Made by a program: the position numbers and the translations under genes. From positions 1-60,476 of IMG/VR virus record IMGVR_UViG_3300048996_000064: 60,476 nucleotides of DNA; one strand, written 5' to 3'. A model generated the notes under the pieces. The model was not told where the DNA came from and ran no database searches. It saw only the letters and a list, made by a program, of their open reading frames with translations. The DNA comes from a virus. This document shows, one piece after another, positions 14,773 through 23,342 of the stretch (position 1 is its first letter; each line of letters begins with the position of its first letter).

Positions 14773-15162
14773 ATGGTCAACGATCATAATACTAAGCAGC
14801 GTTATAGGGACAAATTACTTGATCCGCGTTGGCAGAAGGTAAAGAACACTATCCAAATACGCGACCGCTTTACCTGCCAGAAGTGTGGATGCAAGGATAA
14901 TGCCCTCCACGTTCACCACAGGCACTATTTAACCGGCAGGGACCCTTGGGATTATCCTGAGCAGCTACTGGTCCTTCTGTGTGCAAAGTGCCATAAAGAC
15001 GAAGAGGAAGCCGCAGAGGTGATCAGGGAAATGGCTCCCGCGCTACACAACTTCGGATATTTCAATACGGAGATAAGAGACGAGATTAATAAACTAATAG
15101 AATCCAAGATGAAAGATGCCAAACAGAATGATAAGGGACTGGACGGCCAGCGAAAAGATTGA
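14773..15162 (+). CDS. HNH endonuclease
   Basis: The core runs DRFTCQKCGCKDNALHVHHR, then DPWDYPEQLLVLLCAKCHKD, giving a CxxC...HVHH...CxxCH zinc and active-site layout. At 129 residues it has the short size usual for phage HNH enzymes. It lies upstream of the replication genes rather than next to terminase, so a role in recombination or host DNA breakdown is as likely as packaging. The C-terminal helix overlaps the next gene by 47 bp. Confidence 0.87.
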   Translation: MVNDHNTKQRYRDKLLDPRWQKVKNTIQIRDRFTCQKCGCKDNALHVHHRHYLTGRDPWDYPEQLLVLLCAKCHKDEEEAAEVIREMAPALHNFGYFNTEIRDEINKLIESKMKDAKQNDKGLDGQRKD

Positions 15163-15826
15163 TTTGATTTCCTTCCAGGCCGAAGTTTTTTTTATACGCC
15201 TTTGCATGAAAGCGGACGATTACGGCTCCTTCCATGCAAGCCCTAAGCTCTTAAAATCGTTTTTATTCCCATTGCGTTCGGGATCAATACGAGAAACGGA
15301 CATTACCCGCTGGATGGCTGAGTGCCAAAAGGCCGGTCTGCTCTCTTTCTATAATGCCGATTCCAAACCCTATGTGAGAATAATAAATTTTGGGCAGAGG
15401 TTGCGTAATAAGAAAAACAGGTTTCCCGATCCTGCAGAAGATTTCGCGGCGAGTTGCGGCGAGTTGCGGCCTGAAGAAGAAGTAGAAATCGAAGTAGAAG
15501 TAGAAGTAGAACAACAGAGAGAACTAAAGCAGGAAGAAGTGCGCGCGCCTGACCTGTCGGGATCAAACCTGTTCCGTAAACCTAAAATCCCTACGAAACA
15601 ACAGGTTTGGGAAGTGTTTGCAGCAGCGGGAGGAACCAAAGAAATGGCGAAATCTTTTTTTGACAAATACGAAGCAACTGGTTGGTATGCAAATAATTCA
15701 CCCATTGTTCAGTATTCAGCACTTGCTCAAAAGTTTATCGACACATGGAAGCGAAACGAACAGGAGAAAAAACCTAAAGAATCCGTACCGGCATCAGCAC
15801 CGCTAAAAACCATAACGCCGCAATGA
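15116..15826 (+). CDS. Phage replisome organizer / replication initiator
   Basis: The N-terminal domain (IRDWTASEKIDLISFQAEVF then MKADDYGSFHASPKLLKSFL) is the typical winged-helix start of phage replisome-organizer proteins. A low-complexity linker of repeated Glu-Val (about 121-135, from GAAGTA repeats) leads to a second helical domain (about 160-215) resembling a helicase-loader part. It should bind the phage origin and load DnaB, encoded immediately downstream with a 4-bp overlap. The linker DNA also has a 10-bp tandem repeat (GAGTTGCGGC, about 15452-15471). Confidence 0.78.
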   Translation: MPNRMIRDWTASEKIDLISFQAEVFFIRLCMKADDYGSFHASPKLLKSFLFPLRSGSIRETDITRWMAECQKAGLLSFYNADSKPYVRIINFGQRLRNKKNRFPDPAEDFAASCGELRPEEEVEIEVEVEVEQQRELKQEEVRAPDLSGSNLFRKPKIPTKQQVWEVFAAAGGTKEMAKSFFDKYEATGWYANNSPIVQYSALAQKFIDTWKRNEQEKKPKESVPASAPLKTITPQ

Positions 15827-17223
15827 ACTACACTAAAGGAATTCACTATAGCATCGATATTGAAGCATGTGTGCTTGGTGCATGTCTGCTTGAAGGCGGC
15901 GCATTCGGGAGAGTGTATGACATGCTACAGCCCGATCATTTCTACAACACAGGCAACCAGGAAGTTTACGCTACCCTGAAATCCATGTTTGAGAACGGGA
16001 TGCCGATAGACCTTGAAATTTTAATTGACAACCTTATCCGGGTTCAAAGAAAGCCGGAGCTATGCGGGGATAGTACCCCCTATTTCGTAACCCGACTTAC
16101 AAACTATGTAGTTTCTTCCGCCCATCTTGAATTTCATGGGTACATCATAAAAACAATGTGGATGGAGCGGGAAATAATTCGCCTCACGCACGGAGGCGCA
16201 GCGCTTCAGGGAAATCCGCGGCAACAGATAGCGGACCTGCACCGACAGCTACAGGCACTGCAGGAGGGCGCTGTAGAGCAGGATTGGCAGGATATGACGC
16301 AGCTAATGGTTGGCCTATACAAGAATCAGGAAAAAATGAAGCAGTCGGGAGGCATCGGAGTTCCCACGGGAATAAGAACCCTTGACCAGAAAAACGGAGG
16401 ATTTCAGAACGGGAACCTTGTTGTTGTAGGCGCAAGGCCAAGTATGGGTAAAAGCGCATTTGTAGGAGGGTTGGCTATTGAGATGGCAAAGCGCGGTAAA
16501 TCGGTTGGTATAATTTCCCTTGAGATGGCAAACAATGAGATAGCTGCAAGACTTGCTGCCTATGACACAGAAACTGATTTTAATGTCGCCTTCAGGGGTT
16601 TATATAAAGACCAGGAACAGGCTCACCGGTTATACAAAAGGATTGGTAATTCGACCTCTACACTCCCAATATATGTCAGCGATAAAACGAAAGTAAACAT
16701 CCATGAGATCCGGGCGAAGGCAGAAAAGCTAAAGAGATCTCATGGGTTGGACTGCCTTATTATCGATTACCTGCAACTTGTCAGTTCTACAGAGTATTCA
16801 AAAAACAGGAACAGGGAGAATGAAATATCTGAAATGAGCCGCGGCGCAAAGATCATGGCAAAGGAAATGGATATTCCCGTAGTCATCCTTTCACAGTTAA
16901 ACCGGGAAGTAACCAAGCGTAAGGGAGCCGACCGCTATCCCCAACTAAGTGACCTGAGAGAAAGCGGGTCATTGGAGCAGGACGCCGATGTAGTGATGTT
17001 TATTCACCGGGACTTTATGATGGGCATAGTCCAGGATGAACAAGGGTTTTCAACAGAAACACAAGCCGATCTGGTAATAAGGAAATGGAGAAATGAACTG
17101 GCAAACTTTATTATTCCCTTAGAATTTGACGGACCTAAAATGAAGTTCACAGAACGTAAGGGATTTGTGATGACAAACGTGATGCCTTCGCCTTACGAGA
17201 AAAATGATGAAGATCCCTTTTAA
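15823..17223 (+). CDS. dnaB: Replicative DNA helicase (DnaB family)
   Basis: The N-terminal DnaB domain (about 10-110) precedes a RecA-type motor with Walker A GARPSMGKS (203-211), the B-motif LIIDYLQLV, and SQLNREVTKR and DLRESGSLEQDAD in the helicase core. The 466-residue length is normal. The protein unwinds the replication fork of phage DNA. Its start overlaps the stop of the replisome-organizer gene, matching a loader-helicase pair. Confidence 0.96.
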   Translation: MNYTKGIHYSIDIEACVLGACLLEGGAFGRVYDMLQPDHFYNTGNQEVYATLKSMFENGMPIDLEILIDNLIRVQRKPELCGDSTPYFVTRLTNYVVSSAHLEFHGYIIKTMWMEREIIRLTHGGAALQGNPRQQIADLHRQLQALQEGAVEQDWQDMTQLMVGLYKNQEKMKQSGGIGVPTGIRTLDQKNGGFQNGNLVVVGARPSMGKSAFVGGLAIEMAKRGKSVGIISLEMANNEIAARLAAYDTETDFNVAFRGLYKDQEQAHRLYKRIGNSTSTLPIYVSDKTKVNIHEIRAKAEKLKRSHGLDCLIIDYLQLVSSTEYSKNRNRENEISEMSRGAKIMAKEMDIPVVILSQLNREVTKRKGADRYPQLSDLRESGSLEQDADVVMFIHRDFMMGIVQDEQGFSTETQADLVIRKWRNELANFIIPLEFDGPKMKFTERKGFVMTNVMPSPYEKNDEDPF

Positions 17224-17266
17224 CATCTACATCAAATCAACAGAGTAAAAAAACTAACTCTCATTT

Positions 17267-17836
17267 ATGAGCAAGCAATTAACAGCAGAGGAAATACTCC
17301 GCAAGCATGGTAAGATAAAGGATGATGTAGGTCGATTCAATTTCCGAAAGCATACAAATGTAACCGTCAAGCAAGCATTAGCAGCAATGGAAGAATACCG
17401 CTCTCTTGGAGTATCAGGTATGAAGTGGGTGAAGTGTTCTAAAAGATTGCCGGATAATAATACAAATCCAGCTCACATTGTTTTCAGGAATATTATTACA
17501 AACAGAGTTCTTGATATTCATTCATATTGGACAGATGAACTGCTTGAATTAAATGATGCAGATATAATCGGCAAGCCAGTTGGCACATTAATAAAAAAGG
17601 AAGGTGTAGAATGGCTTGATGAATCCCTCTCTACTATAGAAGATGGATGGATAAGTGTGGATAAGGAGTTACCTCCGAAAGATGAATTTTTTAATGGACA
17701 TTCTATCTGTGTACTTGTTTCAGATGGGAGGAAAGTGTATTCAGATATTCACTCTTTTGATTCGGGTAACTGGATAAAATTTGTTAAATCAATTACTCAC
17801 TGGCGCAAACTCCCTTTACCACCTACTAAACTATAA
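17267..17836 (+). CDS. Two-domain DUF551-like protein
   Basis: After a short helical start, residues about 55-120 form one unit (WVKCSKRLPDNN, IITNRVLDIHSYW, WLDES) and residues about 127-189 a second ending in ITHWRKLPLPP, the hallmark of DUF551-type domains. The first unit is nearly duplicated at the N-terminus of the protein at 19902-20834. Such small domains recur in phage early regions and their function is not known. Confidence 0.62.
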   Translation: MSKQLTAEEILRKHGKIKDDVGRFNFRKHTNVTVKQALAAMEEYRSLGVSGMKWVKCSKRLPDNNTNPAHIVFRNIITNRVLDIHSYWTDELLELNDADIIGKPVGTLIKKEGVEWLDESLSTIEDGWISVDKELPPKDEFFNGHSICVLVSDGRKVYSDIHSFDSGNWIKFVKSITHWRKLPLPPTKL

Positions 17837-17839
17837 GAT

Positions 17840-18289
17840 ATGCAAAATATTTATCCAGTAATTACTCTTTATCAACCGTGGGCTACGTGGATTATTCGTG
17901 GCTGGAAAACTATTGAAACCAGAACGCACAACAGGTTTACAAGTCTCAAAGGGAAATCAATTTTGATTCATGCGGGTCAAACAACAGATAGCGAAGCAGC
18001 AAATACTCCTTATCTGAAAGTGGGACAGATTATACAAAACCCCGATGAGGTTATCAATGGATATATTTTAGGAGCCGCTATGGTATATGATTCAAAATTG
18101 CTCACTGATGAAGATTCAAAGGCTGCGCTGATTGATTGCGGTAGTGTAATAAGATATGGCCTGTTCCTGAAAGATATTGTCAAGTTTGAAGAGCCTATCC
18201 CGGTAAAAGGTGAAATGGGTATCTGGTATTTTGATCTGGCTAAAAAAGAAAAGGTGAAGAAAGCAAACATCAATTCGTTATTCAGCTAA
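17840..18289 (+). CDS. ASCH-domain protein
   Basis: ITLYQPWATWIIRGWKTIETR (about 8-28) and KGKSILIHAG give the PUA-like ASCH barrel with its conserved basic/aromatic pocket, and GEMGIWYF closes the domain. ASCH proteins bind RNA, modified bases or nucleosides, and some act as ribonucleases or deacetylate N4-acetylcytidine. The 149-residue size fits a stand-alone domain. Its place in the early operon suggests interference with host RNA. Confidence 0.8.
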   Translation: MQNIYPVITLYQPWATWIIRGWKTIETRTHNRFTSLKGKSILIHAGQTTDSEAANTPYLKVGQIIQNPDEVINGYILGAAMVYDSKLLTDEDSKAALIDCGSVIRYGLFLKDIVKFEEPIPVKGEMGIWYFDLAKKEKVKKANINSLFS

Positions 18290-18305
18290 CAATAGAATAA
18301 ACCAA

Positions 18306-18692
18306 ATGAGTGATAAAAACGCAACATCAATAGATCATTTACTATTCCCTCGTTATAAGATAATAGCTGATTATCCCGGAAATCCACATAAGGTTGGCCA
18401 TATCCTTGAATATGCAAGGGGTGACGATTGGGATAAAAAGCATATTGAAACCTGTAAAAAGTATCCTCACCTATTTAAGGAACTTGCTTGGCACGAGGAA
18501 AGACCGAAAGAAGATATGCCTAAGTATATAAAACATGGCGGTGTGGTATATCCATTAACCGGGGAAAAGATTGAACGCTACCGGGACAGAATAATTGTAA
18601 TCTATCCTCTGACAGAATCTGATATTATGTTTTCAGATAGCCTACCAGCAACCGAAACCGATTATCTCAAGTATATAAACCAAAAACAATGA
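18306..18692 (+). CDS. Hypothetical phage protein
   Basis: A 128-residue, acidic and aromatic-rich product containing PRYKIIADYPGNPHKVGHIL, KKYPHLFKELAWHEER and a C-terminal helix. The FPRYKIIADYPG style recurs in small phage accessory proteins, but I cannot give a family. It overlaps the next gene by 4 bp. Confidence 0.55.
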   Translation: MSDKNATSIDHLLFPRYKIIADYPGNPHKVGHILEYARGDDWDKKHIETCKKYPHLFKELAWHEERPKEDMPKYIKHGGVVYPLTGEKIERYRDRIIVIYPLTESDIMFSDSLPATETDYLKYINQKQ

Positions 18693-19393
18693 CCCCATAC
18701 TACCTCTATTCAAATGGTAAGCTAAAGAAAGTGGAGAAGGAGAAGCCCGAGAAGTGGCATATTTTTGCTCCTCATTATGATTCTAAAAGAGATATAACAC
18801 CCGAATATGAAGGCAAGCTACTGGAATGGCGAGATTATGTTGCGACACTTCAACCAATCGAAGTTCATCCTGACCTCCAAGCTATCTGGAAAGAAGGAGA
18901 GAAATATTACCCCGGAAAGGATTTCAAATGGGGTACAGCCCCCGATAATAGGAAAGTCGTATACGATGACGAGGATGATTATAAGCTGGCACAATATGAG
19001 GCAAAGCATGAATTATCACCTACTCCTAAATCGATGGCCATCCCTCTACCAGTAGAATCAGAAGAAAGCCAGGAGGAAGACATATATGTTATGTTTCAGG
19101 ACTTGGTAACTCAGACGGGAATTAAGGATAGTATATTAATTGAGGCATATTATAAAGGGAATCTTAGCGAAGAATTAAGAGATAGAATCAGGAAGCAATA
19201 CCCTAAAATTGAATGGTGCATAGTAGAATCCGAATCTACCTATCCTCTAACACAGAAGCAAATGGAGGATATATGGGATCATGCTGTATTGCATTGCGAA
19301 ACAAAGGGAAATGATTCACTTTTGAAACAGATAATCTCACCCGACAAAGCCGCTTATCTAAAACAGCATTTCAACATCACTATTAAAGAGTAA
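18689..19393 (+). CDS. Hypothetical phage protein
   Basis: A 234-residue hydrophilic product with an acidic linker (PVESEESQEEDIYV, about 123-136) between an N-terminal part and a helical C-terminal part. It starts in an overlap with the previous stop. There is no membrane segment or catalytic motif. Confidence 0.55.
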   Translation: MTPYYLYSNGKLKKVEKEKPEKWHIFAPHYDSKRDITPEYEGKLLEWRDYVATLQPIEVHPDLQAIWKEGEKYYPGKDFKWGTAPDNRKVVYDDEDDYKLAQYEAKHELSPTPKSMAIPLPVESEESQEEDIYVMFQDLVTQTGIKDSILIEAYYKGNLSEELRDRIRKQYPKIEWCIVESESTYPLTQKQMEDIWDHAVLHCETKGNDSLLKQIISPDKAAYLKQHFNITIKE

Positions 19394-19397
19394 TACT

Positions 19398-19697
19398 ATG
19401 GCGGTCTACGTTGATGACATGTACACCATATCTCGTGGGAAATTCGGTCGTATGAAAATGTCACATATGGCTGCTGATACCCATGAAGAATTAATTGAAA
19501 TGGCAAAAAAAATCGGTGTTAATACAAAATGGATTCAGGATGAAGGTAAAGGAAGTGAACACTTTGATATTGCAATGTCTAAGCGTGAATTAGCAATTAA
19601 ACATGGTACGATAGCCATAGGTATGCGTGTGCTTTGTCTTGCTAGGATTAAACGTAAATCACCAAACGAAAAATTAATTATAAAAGAAAAAGAGTAA
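19398..19697 (+). CDS. DUF4031-family protein
   Basis: MAVYVDDMYTISRGKFGRMK then SHMAADTHEELIEMAKKIGV and HFDIAMSKRELAIKHG match the DUF4031 pattern (MAVYVDD, H-ADT, skR--AI--G). The 99-residue size is normal. The conserved Asp and His residues could bind metal, but no activity is established. It is 4 bp after the preceding stop. Confidence 0.78.
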   Translation: MAVYVDDMYTISRGKFGRMKMSHMAADTHEELIEMAKKIGVNTKWIQDEGKGSEHFDIAMSKRELAIKHGTIAIGMRVLCLARIKRKSPNEKLIIKEKE

Positions 19698-19701
19698 TAC
19701 T

Positions 19702-19896
19702 ATGGAAAAAGAATTAACACCAGAAGACAAATCTGAACAAGAGTTGGCTGACAAAATAAATGGACTGCTAAAGGAAAAATTTGGCATGGACTTGAATAGA
19801 GGTTGCGGGGTAACTCTTGAAAAGAGCCACTATATCGGAGATCGAACAAGAGAGATTGATGAAGAACTGAAACAACTTAAAACGCCTAAACAGTAA
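19702..19896 (+). CDS. Small hypothetical protein
   Basis: A 64-residue, charged, mostly helical product (TPEDKSEQELADKINGLLKE) with a Gly/Cys turn. It is embedded in the operon by a 4-bp gap on each side. No family recognised. Confidence 0.52.
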   Translation: MEKELTPEDKSEQELADKINGLLKEKFGMDLNRGCGVTLEKSHYIGDRTREIDEELKQLKTPKQ

Positions 19897-19901
19897 CTAC
19901 T

Positions 19902-20834
19902 ATGGAATGGATAAAAGCGATTAAAAGACTTCCCGAACCAGAAATGAAAGGGATTATATTTCGGAACATTATTACGGGAAAAGTTTTGGATATTCATTCG
20001 TATTGGAGCGAAAAATATTTAGAATTAAATGACGCTGATAAAATTGGTAAGCCAGTTGGAACGCTTATTGAAAAAATAGATGTTGAATGGCTTGACGAAT
20101 CAAAACCCCTATCCGTCACCTCCAATGTAGAAGAGTTAGCTGCATATTTAGAAAAATACCGGCACGATGAATCAATGACAAGTCACAGGATTGCATATAA
20201 GATATTATCTAGTGCAGGTAAAAGGCCTGTTGATGCCGTTGAGTTAGCTAAAGAAGTTTGGGCTATGACAATGGCTTACGCAAATAATCTTTGTATTCAA
20301 TTGGCAAATGCTTTCAATAGTGACGATGAAATAGAAAAGGCGACTGCCGCCAGCGGATGCGCTTTAAAAATCCGGACAGAAATAGACGATCCGCACCCCG
20401 ATATAATTAAATACGCTCAGCAGTTTCAGCCTCCTGCTACCCTATCAGCATCTATTATCGAAGCATTGGAGAAAGCTAATCCGTATTTGCAACCATTTGG
20501 TTATCACAAAATAGGTTATTCATGTGCGGTATCCAAACTCCGTGAACTTATATCATCCCAACCGCCAAATGTTTTAGATGGTATTCAAAAGTCTCTTGCT
20601 AAAGACTGGGATGATGAAGCAAATTATTCAATATCTCCTTCACCAGATATTAGTTTATTGATAGAATCATTGAAAGAGTGTGATGATTATTTAAACCAAC
20701 ATCACTTTGCATGGGGGATTCCCGTTTATCCGAATAACATTGGAGCAAACTCTATTCTGCATACGAAAATAAAACACGCTCTTTCCCAATACAACAACAA
20801 TCAAGGGAAAGAAGAAAAGGAGGAACAACTATGA
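19902..20834 (+). CDS. Multidomain phage protein with duplicated N-terminal domain
   Basis: Residues 1-66 (WIKAIKRLPEP, IITGKVLDIHSYW, GKPVGTLIEK, VEWLDES) are nearly the same as part of the protein at 17267-17836, a clear intra-phage duplication. The remaining ~240 residues are helical and acidic with no motif I know. The gene overlaps the next by 4 bp. Confidence 0.58.
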   Translation: MEWIKAIKRLPEPEMKGIIFRNIITGKVLDIHSYWSEKYLELNDADKIGKPVGTLIEKIDVEWLDESKPLSVTSNVEELAAYLEKYRHDESMTSHRIAYKILSSAGKRPVDAVELAKEVWAMTMAYANNLCIQLANAFNSDDEIEKATAASGCALKIRTEIDDPHPDIIKYAQQFQPPATLSASIIEALEKANPYLQPFGYHKIGYSCAVSKLRELISSQPPNVLDGIQKSLAKDWDDEANYSISPSPDISLLIESLKECDDYLNQHHFAWGIPVYPNNIGANSILHTKIKHALSQYNNNQGKEEKEEQL

Positions 20835-21067
20835 ACTTTGATATATTAATACCTACGCAAGAACAACAAACTGCCTATAATTTATTGGAATATTCTGATA
20901 ATATAATGGAAGCAGGATTTTCATTGGCAAAAAAACTTGCTGTACAAATTGCAGATGCTAAATATTGGGAAGCCTACGATTGCGAAAAAGCAGAACGTCA
21001 GGAATATTGGCGGCAAGTGAAGATCAGGCTTGATACTATTGATAATTTCACCGCAAACAATCCATAG
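20831..21067 (+). CDS. Small hypothetical protein
   Basis: A 78-residue product starting at an ATGA overlap. It is helical and acidic with aromatic residues (YWEAYDCEKAERQEYW). No function recognised. Confidence 0.52.
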   Translation: MNFDILIPTQEQQTAYNLLEYSDNIMEAGFSLAKKLAVQIADAKYWEAYDCEKAERQEYWRQVKIRLDTIDNFTANNP

Positions 21068-21074
21068 ATATACC

Positions 21075-21596
21075 ATGAGTACAGACCTTTTTGAAAAAGT
21101 AGAAAGCGGGGCAGAGTTCAGCGACTGCCGAAAATACAGATTTGCGCTTTGGCGTATTTGGGATAACTCAAAGCCATTGATAATGTTTATTGGCCTCAAC
21201 CCGTCTACTGCTAACGAAACAGAACCAGACAATACAATTAAATCAGTTACCAGACTCTCAAAGAATTTGGGATACGGCGGCTTTTACATGATGAATTGCT
21301 TTCCATTTGTATCAACCGACCCTGACGCTTTAAAGGATTACGACAAAGAAGTATTCAGCCAGCACCAGTTTTTCATAAATAATCAGAAGCTAAAGGCAGT
21401 CGCAGTCCTGTGTAAGGATATTGTTTTTGCATGGGGAAATTTCGATGTAGTTAAAGATTTGCGCCGGGACAAAGAACTGTTGCAAATGTTCCCGGAGGCA
21501 AAGGCGTTGATATTAAATAAAAACGGCTCTCCCCGACACCCTTTATATGTTTCAGCCAACACAAAACTTATTCCTTATAAAACTCTACCACAATGA
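21075..21596 (+). CDS. DUF1643-family protein
   Basis: RFALWRIWDNSKPLIMFIGL followed by NPSTANETEPDNTIKS is the DUF1643 signature; FAWGNFD and RHPLYVS come later, also conserved. ATG 21075 begins MSTDLFEKVESGAEF and is preferred to an upstream non-ATG start at 21030 that would overlap the previous gene. DUF1643 proteins occur in phages and mobile elements and resemble uracil-DNA-glycosylase-like folds; activity is not proven. It overlaps the next start by 4 bp. Confidence 0.82.
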   Translation: MSTDLFEKVESGAEFSDCRKYRFALWRIWDNSKPLIMFIGLNPSTANETEPDNTIKSVTRLSKNLGYGGFYMMNCFPFVSTDPDALKDYDKEVFSQHQFFINNQKLKAVAVLCKDIVFAWGNFDVVKDLRRDKELLQMFPEAKALILNKNGSPRHPLYVSANTKLIPYKTLPQ

Positions 21597-22051
21597 GTAC
21601 ACCTACTATAGTCTATATACCCGTTCCGGTAAGTGAAAAGCCGGAAAAAGATGGCTGGTATACCATCGTTGCTGAAAATGCAATTGATTTAAGCCGGTGG
21701 TTTGATTCAGAGCGTGGATGGGATATTCCAGAAACCGAATACGCCTATACTTACTGGCTCAAACCAGTACAAATATCCTCAGATAGCCCGGTGCAGAAAG
21801 TTATTGATTGGATACAGGGAAATTCATCAGACATTGAGAGTAGTAATATGAGGGCGGCAATGCAAATGGTTGCAGATTATCTCAAACACAACAACCTCCC
21901 CGCAGACCTTGCAAGATCAGCCAGAATCCAGCAGTTAGAACAAGATGTTGAAACTTTCAAAGATGCAATGATAGAAAGAAATGATGCTTATAATAAATCA
22001 TGTGTTAGAATAAAAGAACTGGAAACAGAACTCAAAAAGTTTAACCCATGA
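21593..22051 (+). CDS. DUF551-like domain with C-terminal coiled coil
   Basis: Residues about 10-60 (EKPEKDGWYTIVAEN, YAYTYWLKP) look like a diverged DUF551-type small domain, and the C-terminal 50 residues form a coiled coil (RIQQLEQDVETFKDAM, RIKELETELKK). The 152-residue protein may scaffold others. Function unknown. Confidence 0.52.
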   Translation: MSTPTIVYIPVPVSEKPEKDGWYTIVAENAIDLSRWFDSERGWDIPETEYAYTYWLKPVQISSDSPVQKVIDWIQGNSSDIESSNMRAAMQMVADYLKHNNLPADLARSARIQQLEQDVETFKDAMIERNDAYNKSCVRIKELETELKKFNP

Positions 22052-22067
22052 ATGAAAAGAAACTACA

Positions 22068-22373
22068 GTGAGGGCCCGCAAAACTGATAGCAACCAGGCA
22101 GAACTCGTAAAGCAAATGAGAAAGATAGGGATATCTGTTTTCATAACCTCAGGCGTAGGCGATGGTTTTCCGGATGTGGTAGCAGGGCTCAGAGGGAATA
22201 ACTACCTGTTTGAAATCAAAGATCCAAATAAATGCCCGAGCGCAAGAAAGCTGACACCCGACGAGCAAGACTTTTTTAACACTTGGAAAGGGAGTGTTCA
22301 TAAAGTGGAAACTATTGAAGATGTGATCAAAATTGTAAACTCTTTAAACACATATTATGGACAAACTAACTGA
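22068..22373 (+). CDS. PD-(D/E)XK nuclease (VRR-NUC-like)
   Basis: The core GDGFPDVVAG (Asp36) and NNYLFEIKD (Glu49, Lys51) form the D-ExK catalytic set, with KLTPDEQDFFNTWKG following as in VRR-NUC phage enzymes. The 101-residue protein starts at GTG 22068. Such enzymes act as structure-specific or Holliday-junction nucleases, so it probably processes recombination or replication intermediates before packaging. Confidence 0.8.
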   Translation: MRARKTDSNQAELVKQMRKIGISVFITSGVGDGFPDVVAGLRGNNYLFEIKDPNKCPSARKLTPDEQDFFNTWKGSVHKVETIEDVIKIVNSLNTYYGQTN

Positions 22374-22704
22374 ATTATTACAACAACTGGCCAATAAGCT
22401 AGGAACAACGGTTGAACATCTTTGGATGGTACTAACCCGGCAAGGTCAAATTGAAGCGGTAAAATCAATGATCATTTTCGGAGTTGCAATTTTATTTGCT
22501 GTGTTATATGCTCTTCTTCTTAGAAATAAATATGCTATTTTAAAAGAAGAAGACAACGACCTGTTAGGCTTTGTTTTTTTATTTACTGGGCTTGGGGGTA
22601 TTATATATTTATCTGTGACTGCCTGCCAATTTGTAAGCGACATCGACGGCTTACTGAATCCAGAATACTGGGCGCTAGAACATATCATAAAAAAGCTAAA
22701 ATAA
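22357..22704 (+). CDS. Two-helix membrane protein
   Basis: The 115-residue product has transmembrane helices at about 37-56 and 68-90, with a helical N-terminal domain (LQQLANKLGTTVEHLW). It overlaps the nuclease gene by 17 bp. The function is unknown; an inner-membrane accessory protein. Confidence 0.55.
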   Translation: MDKLTELLQQLANKLGTTVEHLWMVLTRQGQIEAVKSMIIFGVAILFAVLYALLLRNKYAILKEEDNDLLGFVFLFTGLGGIIYLSVTACQFVSDIDGLLNPEYWALEHIIKKLK

Positions 22705-22739
22705 TAAACAAGCATTGCTGATTTAAATCAACTGGTAAA

Positions 22740-22895
22740 ATGAAAAAACGATTATTAAAACTGTTCCTGGCTATACCCATTACCCTGTTTGGCTTTTTGG
22801 TATTATCCGCTTCACTTCCTTATTGGCTGGCAACAGGAAAGTTTTTAGGAGATATGTATCTAAGCTGGGCGTCTGATTATTTCGAGAATCTGTGA
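22740..22895 (+). CDS. Small membrane peptide
   Basis: A 51-residue frame, MKKRLLKLFLAIPITLFGFL then VLSASLPYWLATGK, has one strong hydrophobic helix and a basic start. An A-rich leader (CTGGTAAAATG) precedes it. It lies between two supported genes and ends 2 bp before the next start. Confidence 0.48.
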   Translation: MKKRLLKLFLAIPITLFGFLVLSASLPYWLATGKFLGDMYLSWASDYFENL

Positions 22896-22897
22896 AA

Positions 22898-23128
22898 ATG
22901 AATTATCCTGAAATGAAATACATCATTCAAAAGAAAGTCCGGTCATCAAACTATTTCTTTTCAGAAAGGACAGCTAACTGGCAGGGATTAAAGGAGAACG
23001 CAACAGCCCTTACTCATTCAGCGGCAATTGGATGGAAAACATTTTTACAGGAATCTTATCCGGAACAAACATTTGAGATCATCCCCTATGATAGACTGGA
23101 ACAATTAACTACCGATGCTTCAACCTAA
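22898..23128 (+). CDS. Small hypothetical protein
   Basis: ATG 22898 gives a 76-residue product (MNYPEMKYIIQKKVRSSNYF), with an in-frame GTG at 22892 as the alternative. It is aromatic and moderately basic. It overlaps the next gene by 14 bp. No family recognised. Confidence 0.5.
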   Translation: MNYPEMKYIIQKKVRSSNYFFSERTANWQGLKENATALTHSAAIGWKTFLQESYPEQTFEIIPYDRLEQLTTDAST

Positions 23129-23342
23129 ACTATCAACCAGGTTTACCGAAGACTTTCATCATGTCAGCGACAACGAAACAGTCTATGAGATACTGTATTC
23201 CTACGATAACCCAGAAAGCTCAACAGCCTATCCCGAACAAAACAAAGCCTCTAAAGTACCCCTTAACTTCCCTATATGGCTTCATAAAGAAAACTGCCAG
23301 AGAGAATGTAATAAGAGAAATATTAAACCCATTGAGAGATGA
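23115..23342 (+). CDS. Small hypothetical protein
   Basis: A 75-residue product overlapping both neighbours slightly. It contains NETVYEILYSYDNP and a cysteine pair near the end (ENCQRECNKRN). A competing frame at 23161-23355 was judged a shadow because it overlaps the XRE start more deeply. Confidence 0.45.
   Translation: MLQPKLSTRFTEDFHHVSDNETVYEILYSYDNPESSTAYPEQNKASKVPLNFPIWLHKENCQRECNKRNIKPIER

Noticed and set aside
15452-15520. Short tandem repeats (GAGTTGCGGC twice, GAAGTA several times) as a possible origin of replication
   Set aside because: They code a linker in frame and lack an adjacent AT-rich unwinding stretch; an origin here cannot be shown.
15284-15705. Several overlapping minus-strand ORFs over the replisome-organizer gene
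   Set aside because: They arise from the low-complexity Glu-Val linker repeats read in reverse; no start signals or family patterns.
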